Source of the DNA: Microcaldota archaeon
GTDB lineage: Archaea; Micrarchaeota; Micrarchaeia; Micrarchaeales; Micrarchaeaceae
Reading direction: 5' to 3'
Assembly (NCBI GenBank): GCA_021807115.1
Contig: JAKAPJ010000010.1
Span: forward strand, 1 to 40,783
DNA: 40,783 nucleotides
Below are positions 10,316 through 21,400 of the stretch, piece by piece. The notes beneath the pieces were generated by a model. That model searched no databases. It saw nothing but the letters and a program-made list of their open reading frames with translations, and was not told the DNA's origin. Position 1 is the stretch's first letter. Every line of letters begins with the position of its first letter. The translations under genes and the position numbers were made by a program.

Positions 10316-11016
10316 TTTAGCGTTGACATTAAGGTGTAGACTATGTGCTTGTAACCCAGCTTTGACTCTCCGTGCTCCCTCCTGTGGAAGGTTGAGTAGT
10401 AGACCTCCCCCACCCTGCATTCCCTTCCGGCTAGGCGCAGTATGTCCAGCAGGATTTTATAGCCCTGCCCGACAAACCCTTGCCTTTTGGTCCGCACGAG
10501 GCGCTTCATCATGCTGGAGCGTATTCCAAAAAAACCGGACATCAGGTCATCGCATGTTTTCCTGCCGCGCAACTTGAACAGCGCATACGCTATATACGCC
10601 ATGCCCTTTGAAATTATCTTGCGCACCGCGCCCCACTCCTTCACATACGTGCGCACTGCGACCACTATGTCGTAACTGCCTAGTTTGTCGGATATTTCGC
10701 CAACCTTGTCCACAGGATGCTGTAAATCGGCGTCCATGACAATCGTCTTGGGCGTCCTTACGTGCATGGCAGCGTCAAGAACGCTTACGGCCAACCCATG
10801 CACCTCCATGCCACTGCGATCCAGAAACATGACGCGATGATTATGGGACGCAATTGCCAAAACCTTGCTCCGTGTGCCATCGGTTGAACCGTCGTCTGCG
10901 ACTATCACGCTTATTCCATTGTACCTTCCAGTAAGCAGCAGTACCAGCCTGCCTATGTTGCTGGCCTCGTTCAGGGTAGGCACTATCACGGTTGTATCGG
11001 AGTAGTCTGTGCGCAT
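10312..11016 (-). CDS. Family 2 glycosyltransferase (dolichol-P-mannose synthase-like)
   Basis: TVIVPTLNEASNIGRLV, VIVADDGSTDGT, IVMDADLQHPVDKV, DDLMSGFFGIRSSMM. Confidence 0.9.
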   Translation of the reverse strand: MRTDYSDTTVIVPTLNEASNIGRLVLLLTGRYNGISVIVADDGSTDGTRSKVLAIASHNHRVMFLDRSGMEVHGLAVSVLDAAMHVRTPKTIVMDADLQHPVDKVGEISDKLGSYDIVVAVRTYVKEWGAVRKIISKGMAYIAYALFKLRGRKTCDDLMSGFFGIRSSMMKRLVRTKRQGFVGQGYKILLDILRLAGRECRVGEVYYSTFHRREHGESKLGYKHIVYTLMSTLK

Positions 11017-11167
11017 CTAACTGACCTTCTTTATATGATGAATCCTCATAATTATTAAAGCCATAGATGTATGCAAAAGCACAATCAGACACGGTTGGGG
11101 TCGTGGTATTGCAGCATGACAATGTATAAAAATCCTAATAAGCAATAGGTATTGCCCATCCGCATGT

Positions 11168-13600
11168 ATGGGCATATGGTTTTGGGGAAGTTGGATGGCG
11201 GAGGAAAGCGCTGATTCTGGCCAAGCTGCGGAAGCAAAGCAGCATGTTCATCCGGTGGAGCACCATACTGCGGCGCACGAACATGCCCACACACACCAAA
11301 CACATGATGCTGCCGTAGGCAAAAAGCACGGCAAAATAGGGCCGTTCGATGCGGGATACGTTAAGGCTGCAATAGCCTACCTGCTAATCTCATTTGTAGC
11401 ATTTTATCCTATAATACTGAATATTTCCAATGTCGCCCCTGGCGTGGGAGGCGACACATACCAGAACCTATGGGACATATGGTGGGTGGACTATGCAGTA
11501 TTCACGCTGCACACGAGCTTCTACCAGACGTCGCTGCTGTTTTGGCCTGTTGGTTCAAACTTGGTGTACCAGACAATGTCCCCTCTCTTTGCAATAATTT
11601 CCGCGCCTTTCCAGTTGGTGAGCGTGCCGTTCGCCTACAATGTAATGTTCCTGATGGGATTTGTGCTTTCGGGACTGGCGATGTTCACACTCGCGGACTA
11701 CATTGTGGGCAACAGGTACGCGGCATTCTTTGCAGGGGTAGTTTTCGCATTCAGCGCATTCCATGTCGCCCAATCATACAGCCACATAGAGTGGATAAAC
11801 CTTGAGTGGGTGCCGCTGGCGGCCTACTTCATTATACGCATAGTGCGGGGAGAGGGCAGGATGAGGAGCGCAGTTCTTCTTGGCGTATCGATGGTGCTTG
11901 TGTTTTTCATGGCAGGCATGGAGCTGGGCATAATGACATCGCTGTTCCTCCTCTTTCTCCTGATTGCGTATTTCGTAAACAAGGATACCAGAAAGCAGTT
12001 CTTCTCCTTGGCAATCTGGGAGTATATTGCGCTTGCCGTCGTGCTCGCGTTTGTACTTGGATTGTGGGGCTTCGTACCGATACTCCAGGCAGTGGCACAG
12101 CCTGGCGCCCTGCAGACTGTGAACAACCTAAACGCACCGCAATACAATCAGATATGGAGCGACGATATCCTGTCGTTCTTCCTGCCAAGCTACTACAACG
12201 GCCTGTTCAACGGCCTTGCAACGTCAGTCTACAGCAGTGTACTGGGGCCAGACCCGACCGAAAGATCGGCATACTTCGGATATGTGGCCCTTGCACTTGC
12301 CGCTTGGGGCGTGTACAGGAGCCGTGCTAAGACCGGGCAGATAAGGCTATGGCTCGTTTTAGGCGCCATATTCTTCCTGTTGTGCCTCGGGCCGAACCTG
12401 ATAGTAGGGGGAAGCGTAACCACTGTCCCAGGGCTGTACTCAGCATACAGCATCATACCTGTGCTCAACATAGTCAGGGAACCGGGCCGGTTTGACGTAT
12501 TCGTAACAATCGCTTTGGCAATGCTTGCGGCAATAGGGATGAAGGATCTTCTGGATATGCCACACAGGCAGGGTAGCGTTCTTGGGGACAGGAAGGTTGT
12601 TCTGGTTTGCGCTTGCGCCCTCTTCCTCTTCGAGAGTGTGGGCCTGCCGCTGTCCCCTGCTTTTGTTGGTGCAGTTACAACGCAGGTATACGTACCCGCA
12701 GTTTACTATCAACTCGGCAAGGTGTCGGCAAACTACTCGGTGCTGAACCTGCCTGCTGTGCCTGACCAGAATAGCCCGCTCCCGGCACTTTATGAAGGCA
12801 TGTCGATGTACTATATGTCGAAATCTAGATTACCGATGGTAGGCGGATACGTTACGCGAGAGAATACCAGCCAGGAGCTGACACTGCTCAACATACCGCT
12901 TGCCGTTGCGGCCACTAATCTGGAATCCACAGGGGTGGGGTCGTACCCGTCCCCGGTCAACCAAAGTCCTACGAACGTCACGCTCCTATCCCTATTCAAT
13001 TACAACACCGCCATTGTGGTAGTAAACAAGGCAGCTTACAACTACACTGACCTCTCGCGGCTTGACAGCTATCTGATAAGCCTGTTCGGGCAGCCGCTCT
13101 ACAGTGACAGCGTAACGGACGTGTTCCAGACCGAGAACGCAATCGCACTGCTAAAACCTTTCGATGGCTATGTTGCATATCCGATGTACTATGACTGGGT
13201 GCCGCTGCAGTTCCAGCTCATAAATGGAACGTACCAGCAGTTCTGGACGCCAGTAAGCCAGGGGAAAATTGTTCTGTTCGCACCTTTCGTTAACAGCACA
13301 GACATAGCCTCCAAACTCACGAGCAGCGCTCTTGAGACCATAAACACGACAATAAGTTTTGAGGCCTTCAGCAGCTACGGCCCTGCCAGCCTTTATATTG
13401 AACAGAATAGCACGGGACTTACGAGGGGAGGGGTGGTACTTGCACGCATAAACCTTACGAACGTGCCAACGGTATATGCAATAAATACTACAATGGCATC
13501 CGGCCTGCGCGGTAACAACCTGTTCTTTGTGCCACAGGCTACAGGGGTGTTCAGCAACCAGACAGTGGTGGAGATAAAGGACATACGGTTCTTACGCTGA
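11168..13600 (+). CDS. Large multi-TM membrane protein (GT-C/YfhO-like architecture), 810 aa
   Basis: GGDTYQNLWDIWWVDYA...LLFWPVGSNLVYQTMSPL...AYNVMFLMGFVLSGLAMF; His-rich N-terminus; many TM helices and an N-x-S/T-rich C-terminal half. Confidence 0.75.
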   Translation: MGIWFWGSWMAEESADSGQAAEAKQHVHPVEHHTAAHEHAHTHQTHDAAVGKKHGKIGPFDAGYVKAAIAYLLISFVAFYPIILNISNVAPGVGGDTYQNLWDIWWVDYAVFTLHTSFYQTSLLFWPVGSNLVYQTMSPLFAIISAPFQLVSVPFAYNVMFLMGFVLSGLAMFTLADYIVGNRYAAFFAGVVFAFSAFHVAQSYSHIEWINLEWVPLAAYFIIRIVRGEGRMRSAVLLGVSMVLVFFMAGMELGIMTSLFLLFLLIAYFVNKDTRKQFFSLAIWEYIALAVVLAFVLGLWGFVPILQAVAQPGALQTVNNLNAPQYNQIWSDDILSFFLPSYYNGLFNGLATSVYSSVLGPDPTERSAYFGYVALALAAWGVYRSRAKTGQIRLWLVLGAIFFLLCLGPNLIVGGSVTTVPGLYSAYSIIPVLNIVREPGRFDVFVTIALAMLAAIGMKDLLDMPHRQGSVLGDRKVVLVCACALFLFESVGLPLSPAFVGAVTTQVYVPAVYYQLGKVSANYSVLNLPAVPDQNSPLPALYEGMSMYYMSKSRLPMVGGYVTRENTSQELTLLNIPLAVAATNLESTGVGSYPSPVNQSPTNVTLLSLFNYNTAIVVVNKAAYNYTDLSRLDSYLISLFGQPLYSDSVTDVFQTENAIALLKPFDGYVAYPMYYDWVPLQFQLINGTYQQFWTPVSQGKIVLFAPFVNSTDIASKLTSSALETINTTISFEAFSSYGPASLYIEQNSTGLTRGGVVLARINLTNVPTVYAINTTMASGLRGNNLFFVPQATGVFSNQTVVEIKDIRFLR

Positions 13601-13613
13601 TGCGCAGACGAGG

Positions 13614-13883
13614 CTATGGGCCTACTGCGTACTGTTTCATTTCTTCGTGAACCTCGATGAAGTGCACAATGTATGGGCAGTCAGGACGCACCTTCAGCCC
13701 TTCAGCCTTCGCGAATTCGAATGCGGTCCTGGCTAGATCCTCTGCAATGCCCTTGCCCCGCTCCGCGTCGGGTACGAATGTGTGGTAAATGCTCATCACG
13801 CCGCCACTGATGCGATAGAGCAATTCCGCGTCTCCGTGAGTAGTCTTCGTGTAGAACCTTGAACGTTCATGCTTTATTTCCAT
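13614..13883 (-). CDS. GNAT-like N-acetyltransferase (COG2388-like), 89 aa
   Basis: ELLYRISGGVMSIYHTFVPDAERGKGIAEDLARTAFEFAKAEGLKVRPDCPYIVHFIE fits the small GNAT core. Confidence 0.85.
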   Translation of the reverse strand: MEIKHERSRFYTKTTHGDAELLYRISGGVMSIYHTFVPDAERGKGIAEDLARTAFEFAKAEGLKVRPDCPYIVHFIEVHEEMKQYAVGP

Positions 13884-13919
13884 GCATGCATATGGACTGC
13901 CAACTATAAAGCGCTATCC

Positions 13920-14432
13920 TTAGAGCTCCTTTATCCGGGAGATTGCCATTTTCTGCAGCACCATCTTGTCCAGGTTGCCGTCGTCCACCAGCCCCAACCG
14001 TCTTGATGCCTCGGCGTGGTGTGCAGAAGACCGGCTGAGGGGCCGGATGCCTTTCAGCAGCCTTTTGACGGTGGAATATGAACGCGGGGAGTCGGAGAAT
14101 ACCACAAATAGCTTGTTGGTCTTTGCACCGGCCAGCTTCACCGCATCGCCAATCTGTGTGGACATGCTGGCGAAAAGCAGCATCTCCATCCCCCTGGTCT
14201 TTGATATGTTAGTGCCGTTCTTGAATGAGGCCATAGCATTTACATATGCGCCCTGCAGGTGCGTGGGGCCAGTTATGGCATCTGGATCAAAAAGCTGGAC
14301 GACTGAACCGCCTCCAGCAAGCCCAGATATTGTCCTAAGCAGCTCGTCCATCCCGGTATCGGAAGATGCAAGCACCATCACAATGCCATGCGGGTCGAAC
14401 GGCTCATCGAAATGCACTTGCAACCCGTTCAC
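13920..14432 (-). CDS. Cgi121-like protein (KEOPS complex subunit family), tentative
   Basis: THLQGAYVNAMASFKNGTNISKTRGMEMLLFASMSTQIGDAVKLAGAKTNKLFVVF resembles the Cgi121/TPRKB core. Confidence 0.6.
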   Translation of the reverse strand: MNGLQVHFDEPFDPHGIVMVLASSDTGMDELLRTISGLAGGGSVVQLFDPDAITGPTHLQGAYVNAMASFKNGTNISKTRGMEMLLFASMSTQIGDAVKLAGAKTNKLFVVFSDSPRSYSTVKRLLKGIRPLSRSSAHHAEASRRLGLVDDGNLDKMVLQKMAISRIKEL

Positions 14433-14453
14433 CTACACATATTGGCGTGCATG

Positions 14454-14945
14454 CTATGTGCGCAGCATGGTTTTATGCATCGCGCCTTCAATGTCAACCA
14501 TTACCGCGTTCAACCTATGCACATCCGAGTAGAAAACCATAACAGGGCCATCGGCAGATCGGTTCATGACATCCACCATTGGATGCTTGGCGTAATCCTC
14601 AATAAGCACATTCACTTTTTTGACCGTGGCGTCGTAGACTACACTAAGTACCTTGACGATGTCATCTGCGGACGGGGTGCTACGCATTCGTGCAACGATT
14701 TCGGCGCTCACGGGCACCCTTACATCTCCGACTGCCACACTGTGGTACACGGCCTCATTTGCACGCATATCCACGCTAACCTTGAACGCATTCCATCTCG
14801 GCCATTTTACCCTATCGAAGGACAACTCTACGGTGTCACCGTTTCCGCCAACGGATGTGATTGAAACGCAATACTTTTTACCGAGGACTGGCTGCTGTGC
14901 GCCTGTGCTACTATCCTGCATGCCGTCTGACGTTTTTCTTTCCAT
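14454..14945 (-). CDS. Hypothetical protein (163 aa)
   Basis: Full-length ORF packed against the Cgi121-like gene. Confidence 0.65.
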   Translation of the reverse strand: MERKTSDGMQDSSTGAQQPVLGKKYCVSITSVGGNGDTVELSFDRVKWPRWNAFKVSVDMRANEAVYHSVAVGDVRVPVSAEIVARMRSTPSADDIVKVLSVVYDATVKKVNVLIEDYAKHPMVDVMNRSADGPVMVFYSDVHRLNAVMVDIEGAMHKTMLRT

Positions 14946-14968
14946 TGAATCACAGGTCGCTTTTACTG

Positions 14969-15091
14969 CTACTCGCGCCTCAGGTACTTTTTCAGGGCGT
15001 CAATTAGTTCCTTCCCGCTCCTTACCATGCTCTTGAGCGCTACCTTGGGCCCGTCAGCCCTTTTTCCGTGTTCTGTCGTCTGTTCAGGCAT
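14969..15091 (-). CDS. Small 40-aa ORF MPEQTTEHGKRADGPKVALKSMVRSGKELIDALKKYLRRE (below the track's length cutoff)
   Basis: Reads open from ATG to TAG, preceded on the minus strand by a TATA-like box (cataaatatatgg, near 15120-15132). Confidence 0.4.
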   Translation of the reverse strand: MPEQTTEHGKRADGPKVALKSMVRSGKELIDALKKYLRRE

Positions 15092-15176
15092 CGAAACACC
15101 TATAGGCTTATGGGCACAGCCATATATTTATGCATTGCTGTGGGGCCTGGCGCCCTGACAGGGCATACGTAGGCGG

Positions 15177-15194
15177 GCATAGCTCACGCTATGC
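15177..15194 (-). terminator. Hairpin gcatagc-GTGA-gctatgc downstream of 23S, possible terminator/processing hairpin
   Basis: Perfect 7-bp stem with GNRA (GUGA) loop on the RNA strand. Confidence 0.45.
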
Positions 15195-15219
15195 TATGGA
15201 TGAAAGCAAAAAAGAAATT

Positions 15220-15247
15220 GTAAGGAGTGTGGAAAATCAAACCACAG
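15220..15247 (-). repeat. 3' arm of pre-23S processing stem
   Basis: gtaaggagtgtggaaaatcaaaccacag pairs with 18088-18116. Confidence 0.75.
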
Positions 15248-18087
15248 TTAGCCTTTAGTAACGGAATGTTCACAGATCGCGTGAGCTTTCTGTTTACGCA
15301 CCCGTCCTATCAAAGTCGTATATTGCGACCGGCCTAAGTGCCTAGTTTCAGGTAAGGCTTCGACCTTAGATGCTTTCAGGTCTTATCCTTATGGCGTGTG
15401 GCTACCCGGCAATGCTTACACAACCGGTACACTAGAGACGCCGTTCCCCTGTTCCTCTCGTATTATGGGGAACTTATCTTCTGGCACTAACACCCTCAGT
15501 AGATATTACCGTCCTGCCTCACGGCGGACTGAACGCAGCTCGTGTGAGTTTTTAATGGGAGGACAGCCCAACCTTTGGCCGTTGATGCGCGGCCAGGATA
15601 ACTCAAGCCCATATCGATGTATCAAACCGCGAGGTCGATGTGAACTCTCACCCGCGACGAATCGATTACCTCCAGAGTAACTTGTTTGACAGCTTGGAGC
15701 CCCACTTAAAGAGCTTCCAACGTTCGTTAAGCCCCACTTTCGTGTCTGCACCCTTCGCTTTTCAGAGTACAGTCAGCCCAGCATTTGCCTTTATGCTTAC
15801 CTTCGGGTTCCCAACCCGAATAAGCTGAGCATTGGTCAATTTCGTTTCCTTATCGAAATCAACCGTCCAGTCTAACTATCCACCTGCATCTGTCCCCTTA
15901 CGGGTTAGCTATGAGATAAAATAACATTGGTGTTACATTGTCGCTCCACGTGCGCCGTAGCGCACATTTCGACGCTCCCAATTACGCTATGGATATTTCA
16001 TCGCACAACAAATACAGGCTATAGTAAAGCTTCATGGAGACTTCATTTCCCACTGAGGGATCGCGGCATATTCACCGCGAAGTGAGTTCACTGGATCCAT
16101 TGTTGGGACATTGGGACAGTCATTACGCCCTTCATGCAAGTCACCAATTAAGTGACAAGGTATTACGCTACCTCAAGAGAGTCAGAGTTACTCCCGCTCT
16201 TTGCCAGGGCTTACCCCTGTTGAAACAGGTCTTCGCTTACTGGCGGTGAGCAGGCGTCACCCACCGTATTAAGCCTTACGGCTTCGCAGTGAGTTGTGTT
16301 TGTGATAAACAGTTGCCGCCCCCTGGTTAATGCTATCTGCGCATACAATACGCAGACATGGCTTATCGATATCTTACGCCACCAACTTGCCGAATTCCCT
16401 AACAATGGTTACGCCACCACACCTTGGCTTATTCAGCCTGCAGCACCTGTACTGGATCTAGGTACGGAGTGACATGATCGTTACAGATTTCCTTTTCACG
16501 GACTCAAGGAGTCATTCCAACGGTTCATTTAGCTGCTTCTCCTCATAACGAGACTCTGCAGCCCTTTGCACCTTCTTGCGGAACTATCCCCAAATGTCAG
16601 AAATCTGTCTTGCGTCGCCGCGCCTACATGTCACGGGCAGGAATATTAACCTGCTTCCCTTTTGGGATAAGGTGATTAGCCTACCCCTTAGGATCGCCTA
16701 ACTCTCCGCTGACGAGCGTCGCGAAGAAACCCGTGTGCTTTCGGTGCATGGGATTCTCACCCATGTATGCTGTATACTAACACCAGGATTTTCACTGCAG
16801 CACGCTCCATACGTCCTCTCAGACATACTTCGTGGCGCACTGCACGCCATCTTACCAGATTTTTTAAATCTCCGAGGTCTCGGTACCTAGTTTAGCCCCG
16901 TATGTTTTCGGAAAGAAACTCCTCGACTGGTACGCTATGACGCGTTTTTTAAAGGATGGCTGCTTCTGAGCCTACCTCCCAGCTGTCTAAGAAGTCTCCT
17001 GCCTTTGTTACACTTAACTAGGATTTGGGGACCTTAACCCCGGTCACGGTCTTTGCCGTCTCGGATATCTAGCTTACCCAAATACCCCGACTCCTGTGGT
17101 CTACGCAGTACGTACATTCGGAGTTTGACAGTTGAGTGGGCCCTTCCGGACCCGTCCACAACAATCGGTCGCTCTACCGTACGTACAAGCTCGCACAGAG
17201 CTATCCTAAAGATACTTCAGATGGGACCCGCTATTGCCGCGTTCGAATGGTATATCGCCGCTACTCGTAACTCACCCAACAGGACATGCCATGACAGGTT
17301 GCGGACCTCCAGCTGGCTTTGGCCAACCTTCGTCCTGGTCACGAGTAGATCACAGCGGCTTCGGGTCGAATAATAGTGACTTGGGCATTTTCATACCTTG
17401 CTCCTCGCATGCTGCGAGCTCTCGCTTTCGCTACGCCTTTCGGCTCGCCACTAAGATTCACTCCCTGGCTCTTGCTTCAAGAAGAATGATAGAACGGTGT
17501 TTCACGCGGATCGCTAACTCCTCTCGAAGTCCCGCTTCCCCGCGCTGCATTCCTTTCCCGCCCTACCTGCGTTTAACCACCTAGTTTCAGATCTGATTTC
17601 ACACCCACGCGTGTGGGTCCTTTTCAGCTTTCGCTCGCGCTACTTGTTCACTATCGGTCTGTAGCCAATATTTAGGGTTGGAGTTATGTGCCCCCGTATT
17701 CACACTGGGTACTCAGCCAGTGCTACTCATTGCAGCTACCTCCAAAACACTTTGCCTACGAGGCTGTCACTCTCTATGACGGCGCTTTCCAACGCCTTCG
17801 GCTCATGTTCTGGATGGATATCGCTACACCACATCTCCGCACTCGTTGCCGGTGCGGATTCAGTTTGCCCTGATCGGTTTTCACTCGCGTTACTAGCCGA
17901 ATCTCATTAGATTTCTTCTCCTGCGGGTACTAAGATATTTCAGTTCCCCGCGTGCGCTTGCATATTGCTATGCATAATTCGGGAATCCTTGGTTCAAAGC
18001 CTGACCTGCGGCTACCCAAGGCTTATCGCAGCTTGCCACGCCCTTACTCGCTACTACAGCCAAGCCATCCACTAGGTGGCTTAAAAA
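15248..18087 (-). rRNA. 23S ribosomal RNA (boundaries approximate)
   Basis: Minus strand contains conserved LSU blocks (complements of the 5' 'taagccacctagtggatggcttggctg' region, 'cagttccccgcgtgcgctt', 'gttcccctgttcctctcgta', 'ttctggcactaacaccctcagtaga...cggactgaacgcagctcgtg'). Length about 2.8 kb. Confidence 0.96.
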
Positions 18088-18116
18088 GTGTGGTTAGATT
18101 TTCTTCCACTCCTCAC
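18088..18116 (-). repeat. 5' arm of pre-23S processing stem
   Basis: gtgaggagtggaagaaaatctaaccacac (minus) matches the reverse complement of the 3' arm except for a few positions. Confidence 0.75.
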
Positions 18117-18280
18117 ATCAATCGCAAAACATGCGATCTCATTAATGCAATAGATGACAGCAATGGAGCATCCTAGGATACGTACTTTTCATCAAGCTTA
18201 AAAACAGCTTTCCGAGATACGAGCCCTTAGAAGCTCCCGCAGTACATAAATGGCACCAAACATAACATAAGCTGGACAAG

Positions 18281-18290
18281 ATATAAATAC
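18281..18290 (-). promoter_or_regulatory. Candidate TATA box of the 23S transcription unit
   Basis: gtatttatat on the minus strand, about 165 nt upstream of the processing stem. Confidence 0.45.
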
Positions 18291-18438
18291 CTTGCCATCA
18301 GGCGGTGCTACAATACGCCATAACCACCCGCAGAGCCATGACCCGCGGACTGCAGGACTTGGGTGGTTGCCAGACTCTGTGCAATTTCTATTTTTATCAA
18401 AATCGCAATGATTTGCATCGAAAACGGGCATTTCTACT

Positions 18439-21400
18439 ATGCATAAATATCTGGCCAATTTGAGTACCATAACGGGCAAGTGGGTAGCAATGCCAGAGTG
18501 GAACATAATAGACCATGTAGGACCCCGGAGGATAAGGCAGAAACTTGACTGCGACAATGAGACTGCCGATGTGATATTCTCTTACATAAAGGCGCAATCG
18601 CGCCAAGGGAAAGAGTCCTTACATGATGCGTGGCGCAGGATACACGGAGTGCTATACACGATGCGTAGACAGGAAGACACGATAGGTAAGATTTACACTG
18701 CGCTCAAGATTGAAGGTTGCGCTGAAGGGCTGCTGGACAAGGCGACTTTGGGATTTGTAAGGGACCTGGGAGAGGAGCGCGGCAGTTACCTTGACGCTAT
18801 AATCGCCACTAGGGGCGCAAAGGCACTTACGGGGGAGAAGGTAATAGCGTTCGCGTACGATGGCATGTATCAGAGAACCATAGGACAGTATTTCAGAACT
18901 GTAGCTAGCACGGGCAATGTTGCGGCGATGACGAGCGACACGATGCTTGGCTTCCTCAAGAAACTAAACGCCGCGACGCCTGACGACTACAAGATGGGCG
19001 GCACGCACGGCGGTACAAAAGGTGAGGCGGCCATGAAGTACCTAGAGGTGCTACACGATGCCGCGATGCCTGGCACATTGCTGGAAAGGAGGGTAATGGA
19101 CCAAGCTGAGTTAATATGCAGGCTAGGGGCCAGGTCGGAATGGTATTTCCGTGCCATACTTGCGACAAACCGGGTGGATGCATTGACGTCTGGAGGGTCG
19201 GCGCTCGGGACGGTGGCCAGTGTAGGCAGTGAAACTGCGGGATTACTGCTCAAGAGCATAGCAGACACCAAGGACATTGGAGCGCTTACTGACCGGAGAA
19301 TGCAGGATTTCATAGGATGGCTAGGCAGCGCAGAGAACAGAAAGGAATACCTCTACGCAGTCTCAAGGGTCGGCGGTGATGGGTCGCTGACATCGGATAG
19401 GGTGATCGAGTTCGCAAAGGCGGTGGGCGGAGCTAACGCCGCATCCTACTTCGCCACCATATCCAACATAGGAGACTTTAACATCTTGACAAGCGACGCC
19501 GTATTAAGCAATGCGGGGTTCTTTGGGTCTGTCGGACCGCATGGCGCCGCGAAGCTGTTCACTGCACTCAAGGCCAAGTCAAATCAGGACATTCTCCTTG
19601 CCCCTGCAGTAAGGGAGCTTGCATATGCGCTCGGGGAGGCGTTCGGGGACTGTGTTGAAACGCTCAACGCTAAGGGCATGATGAGGCTGCTGGATGATAG
19701 TAGCCTAACAAATGCACTAAGGACTGTCGCAGGCCTTGACAATGGAGTGGCGAATGGCGCCGTGGCGGCATACACCAAGGCGATTGTCTCTGCAGTGTGC
19801 AGGGGGGGCGCATCCGACACACTGAAAGGTAGCGGCTTCCTTTCGCTTATCTCATCTATAGAACAACACCAGGTAAGGATGAAGATACTAGACGCAGTAT
19901 CGGACGGTGCGGCGCTGTCGACGGTTATGGATGCGTCTTTGGCAAGTGCTGCAGGATTTATAAACCGCCTTGAACCGGAGGTGGGCGACAGATACCTTGA
20001 TGCGGTGATAAAAACTGCCCAACTGCAGAAACTATCTGGCGAAGATGCAAGGTCGTTCATACTTTCACTAAGCACCGCAAACAGGCTCCAGTACTTGGAT
20101 GACATAATAGCCGCAAATGGCTCAGACGTGCTTTTGGATAGCACCACTATGGCTTCGCTATCCAAGCTCTCAGGGATGGGTGACGAGGTACTGGGCAGGT
20201 ACCTCAAGGTCGCGGGAATGCGCAACCGCTCTGCGCTGCTGAGTGCTCCGGTTCTTGCAATGATCACAGAGCACATGACACCAGAGTCTGCGACCCAATA
20301 CCTTGGCGTGCTGGCTAAGACCAAATCGCCAGAGACTATCCTGAGCCCGGAGTTCGCTGCCTTCTTCTCTTCCCTTAAACCAGAGATTGCCAGTATATAC
20401 GCCACATTGCTCAGAGAGGAGCACGAATATCACATGAGATACTATGCCAAAACCAACAAGGATGCGGTGATGAAGTTCGTGCTGGTTGAAGGAGGGGTGA
20501 TGGGTACCTCAGGATTCATGAATGAGATAGGACCGCGTGGCGCGGAAGCGTTCCTCAGGCTAATTACGTACGCAAACCATACAACTAAGGAGACCCCTAA
20601 GATCATCGGAAAGAAGGTGCTGGATTTTGCCCTTTCGATAGGAGGGAACATTGCAGCTGAGTACTTCAACGCCCTCAAGGACGCCACAACGAACGATGAC
20701 GGTGTAACCAACACATATGCGTGGGCCAGATTAACCAACCCTGCCGTCTTAGGAAACAGCGACTTCATAAAGTCGCTGGGGACAAATGGAGCAAGAAAGT
20801 ACTTCGATGCTGCGGCAAAAATGAAGAAGACGGAGATGATGGCAAATGGAAAGATAATGGATTCCGCGAGGGCACTGGGGGAATACGCTGACCTGTATTT
20901 CACTGCTATGCCCAAGCTTGAATATTGGGATACCCTCACATCAGACAAGACGCTTTCGGCCATGCCACTGGTAGGGCAGGTGGGGGCAAGAGATGCCATA
21001 CTCGCCTATCTGGAGACCCTCATGGAAAAAGGTAACGTAGACACGCTAACGAGCGAGGAAGTTATTGGAGCAGTACGCAGGCTTGGAGGGGCGGGAGCGG
21101 AAACGATAAAGGCTTACCTGGCCAGGTACACAGCCGTGGAAAACAGGAGCGAGTTGCTTGACCCGGCGCTGTTGGACTACTTACGCCACCTCGGGCACGC
21201 AAGGTCTGCAGAGGCGGCAGAGTTGGTGTCAACGCTCATAGATGACAAAAAGGTTCTGCAGTTCGTCAACGGGCTGCTCCGCAAGGAGGGCGAGCGCATT
21301 AAGCTGCTCGACGACAGAGCGCTGGAGCTGTTCAAATACTACGGCATGCTGCATCAGGCCGGCGTAGATGCGGAGAACGAAACTGTCTACATGGTGAGGA

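Noticed and set aside
15396-18176. Numerous short ORFs (e.g. 15396..15680, 16034..16249, 17053..17373, 17952..18176)
   Set aside because: They lie inside the 23S rRNA gene and are chance frames.
18322-18368. aaccaccc...gggtggtt inverted repeat considered as an SRP RNA/RNase P RNA/tRNA candidate
   Set aside because: No conserved SRP, RNase P or tRNA T-loop signatures; only an 8-bp stem with a long loop in the divergent promoter region.
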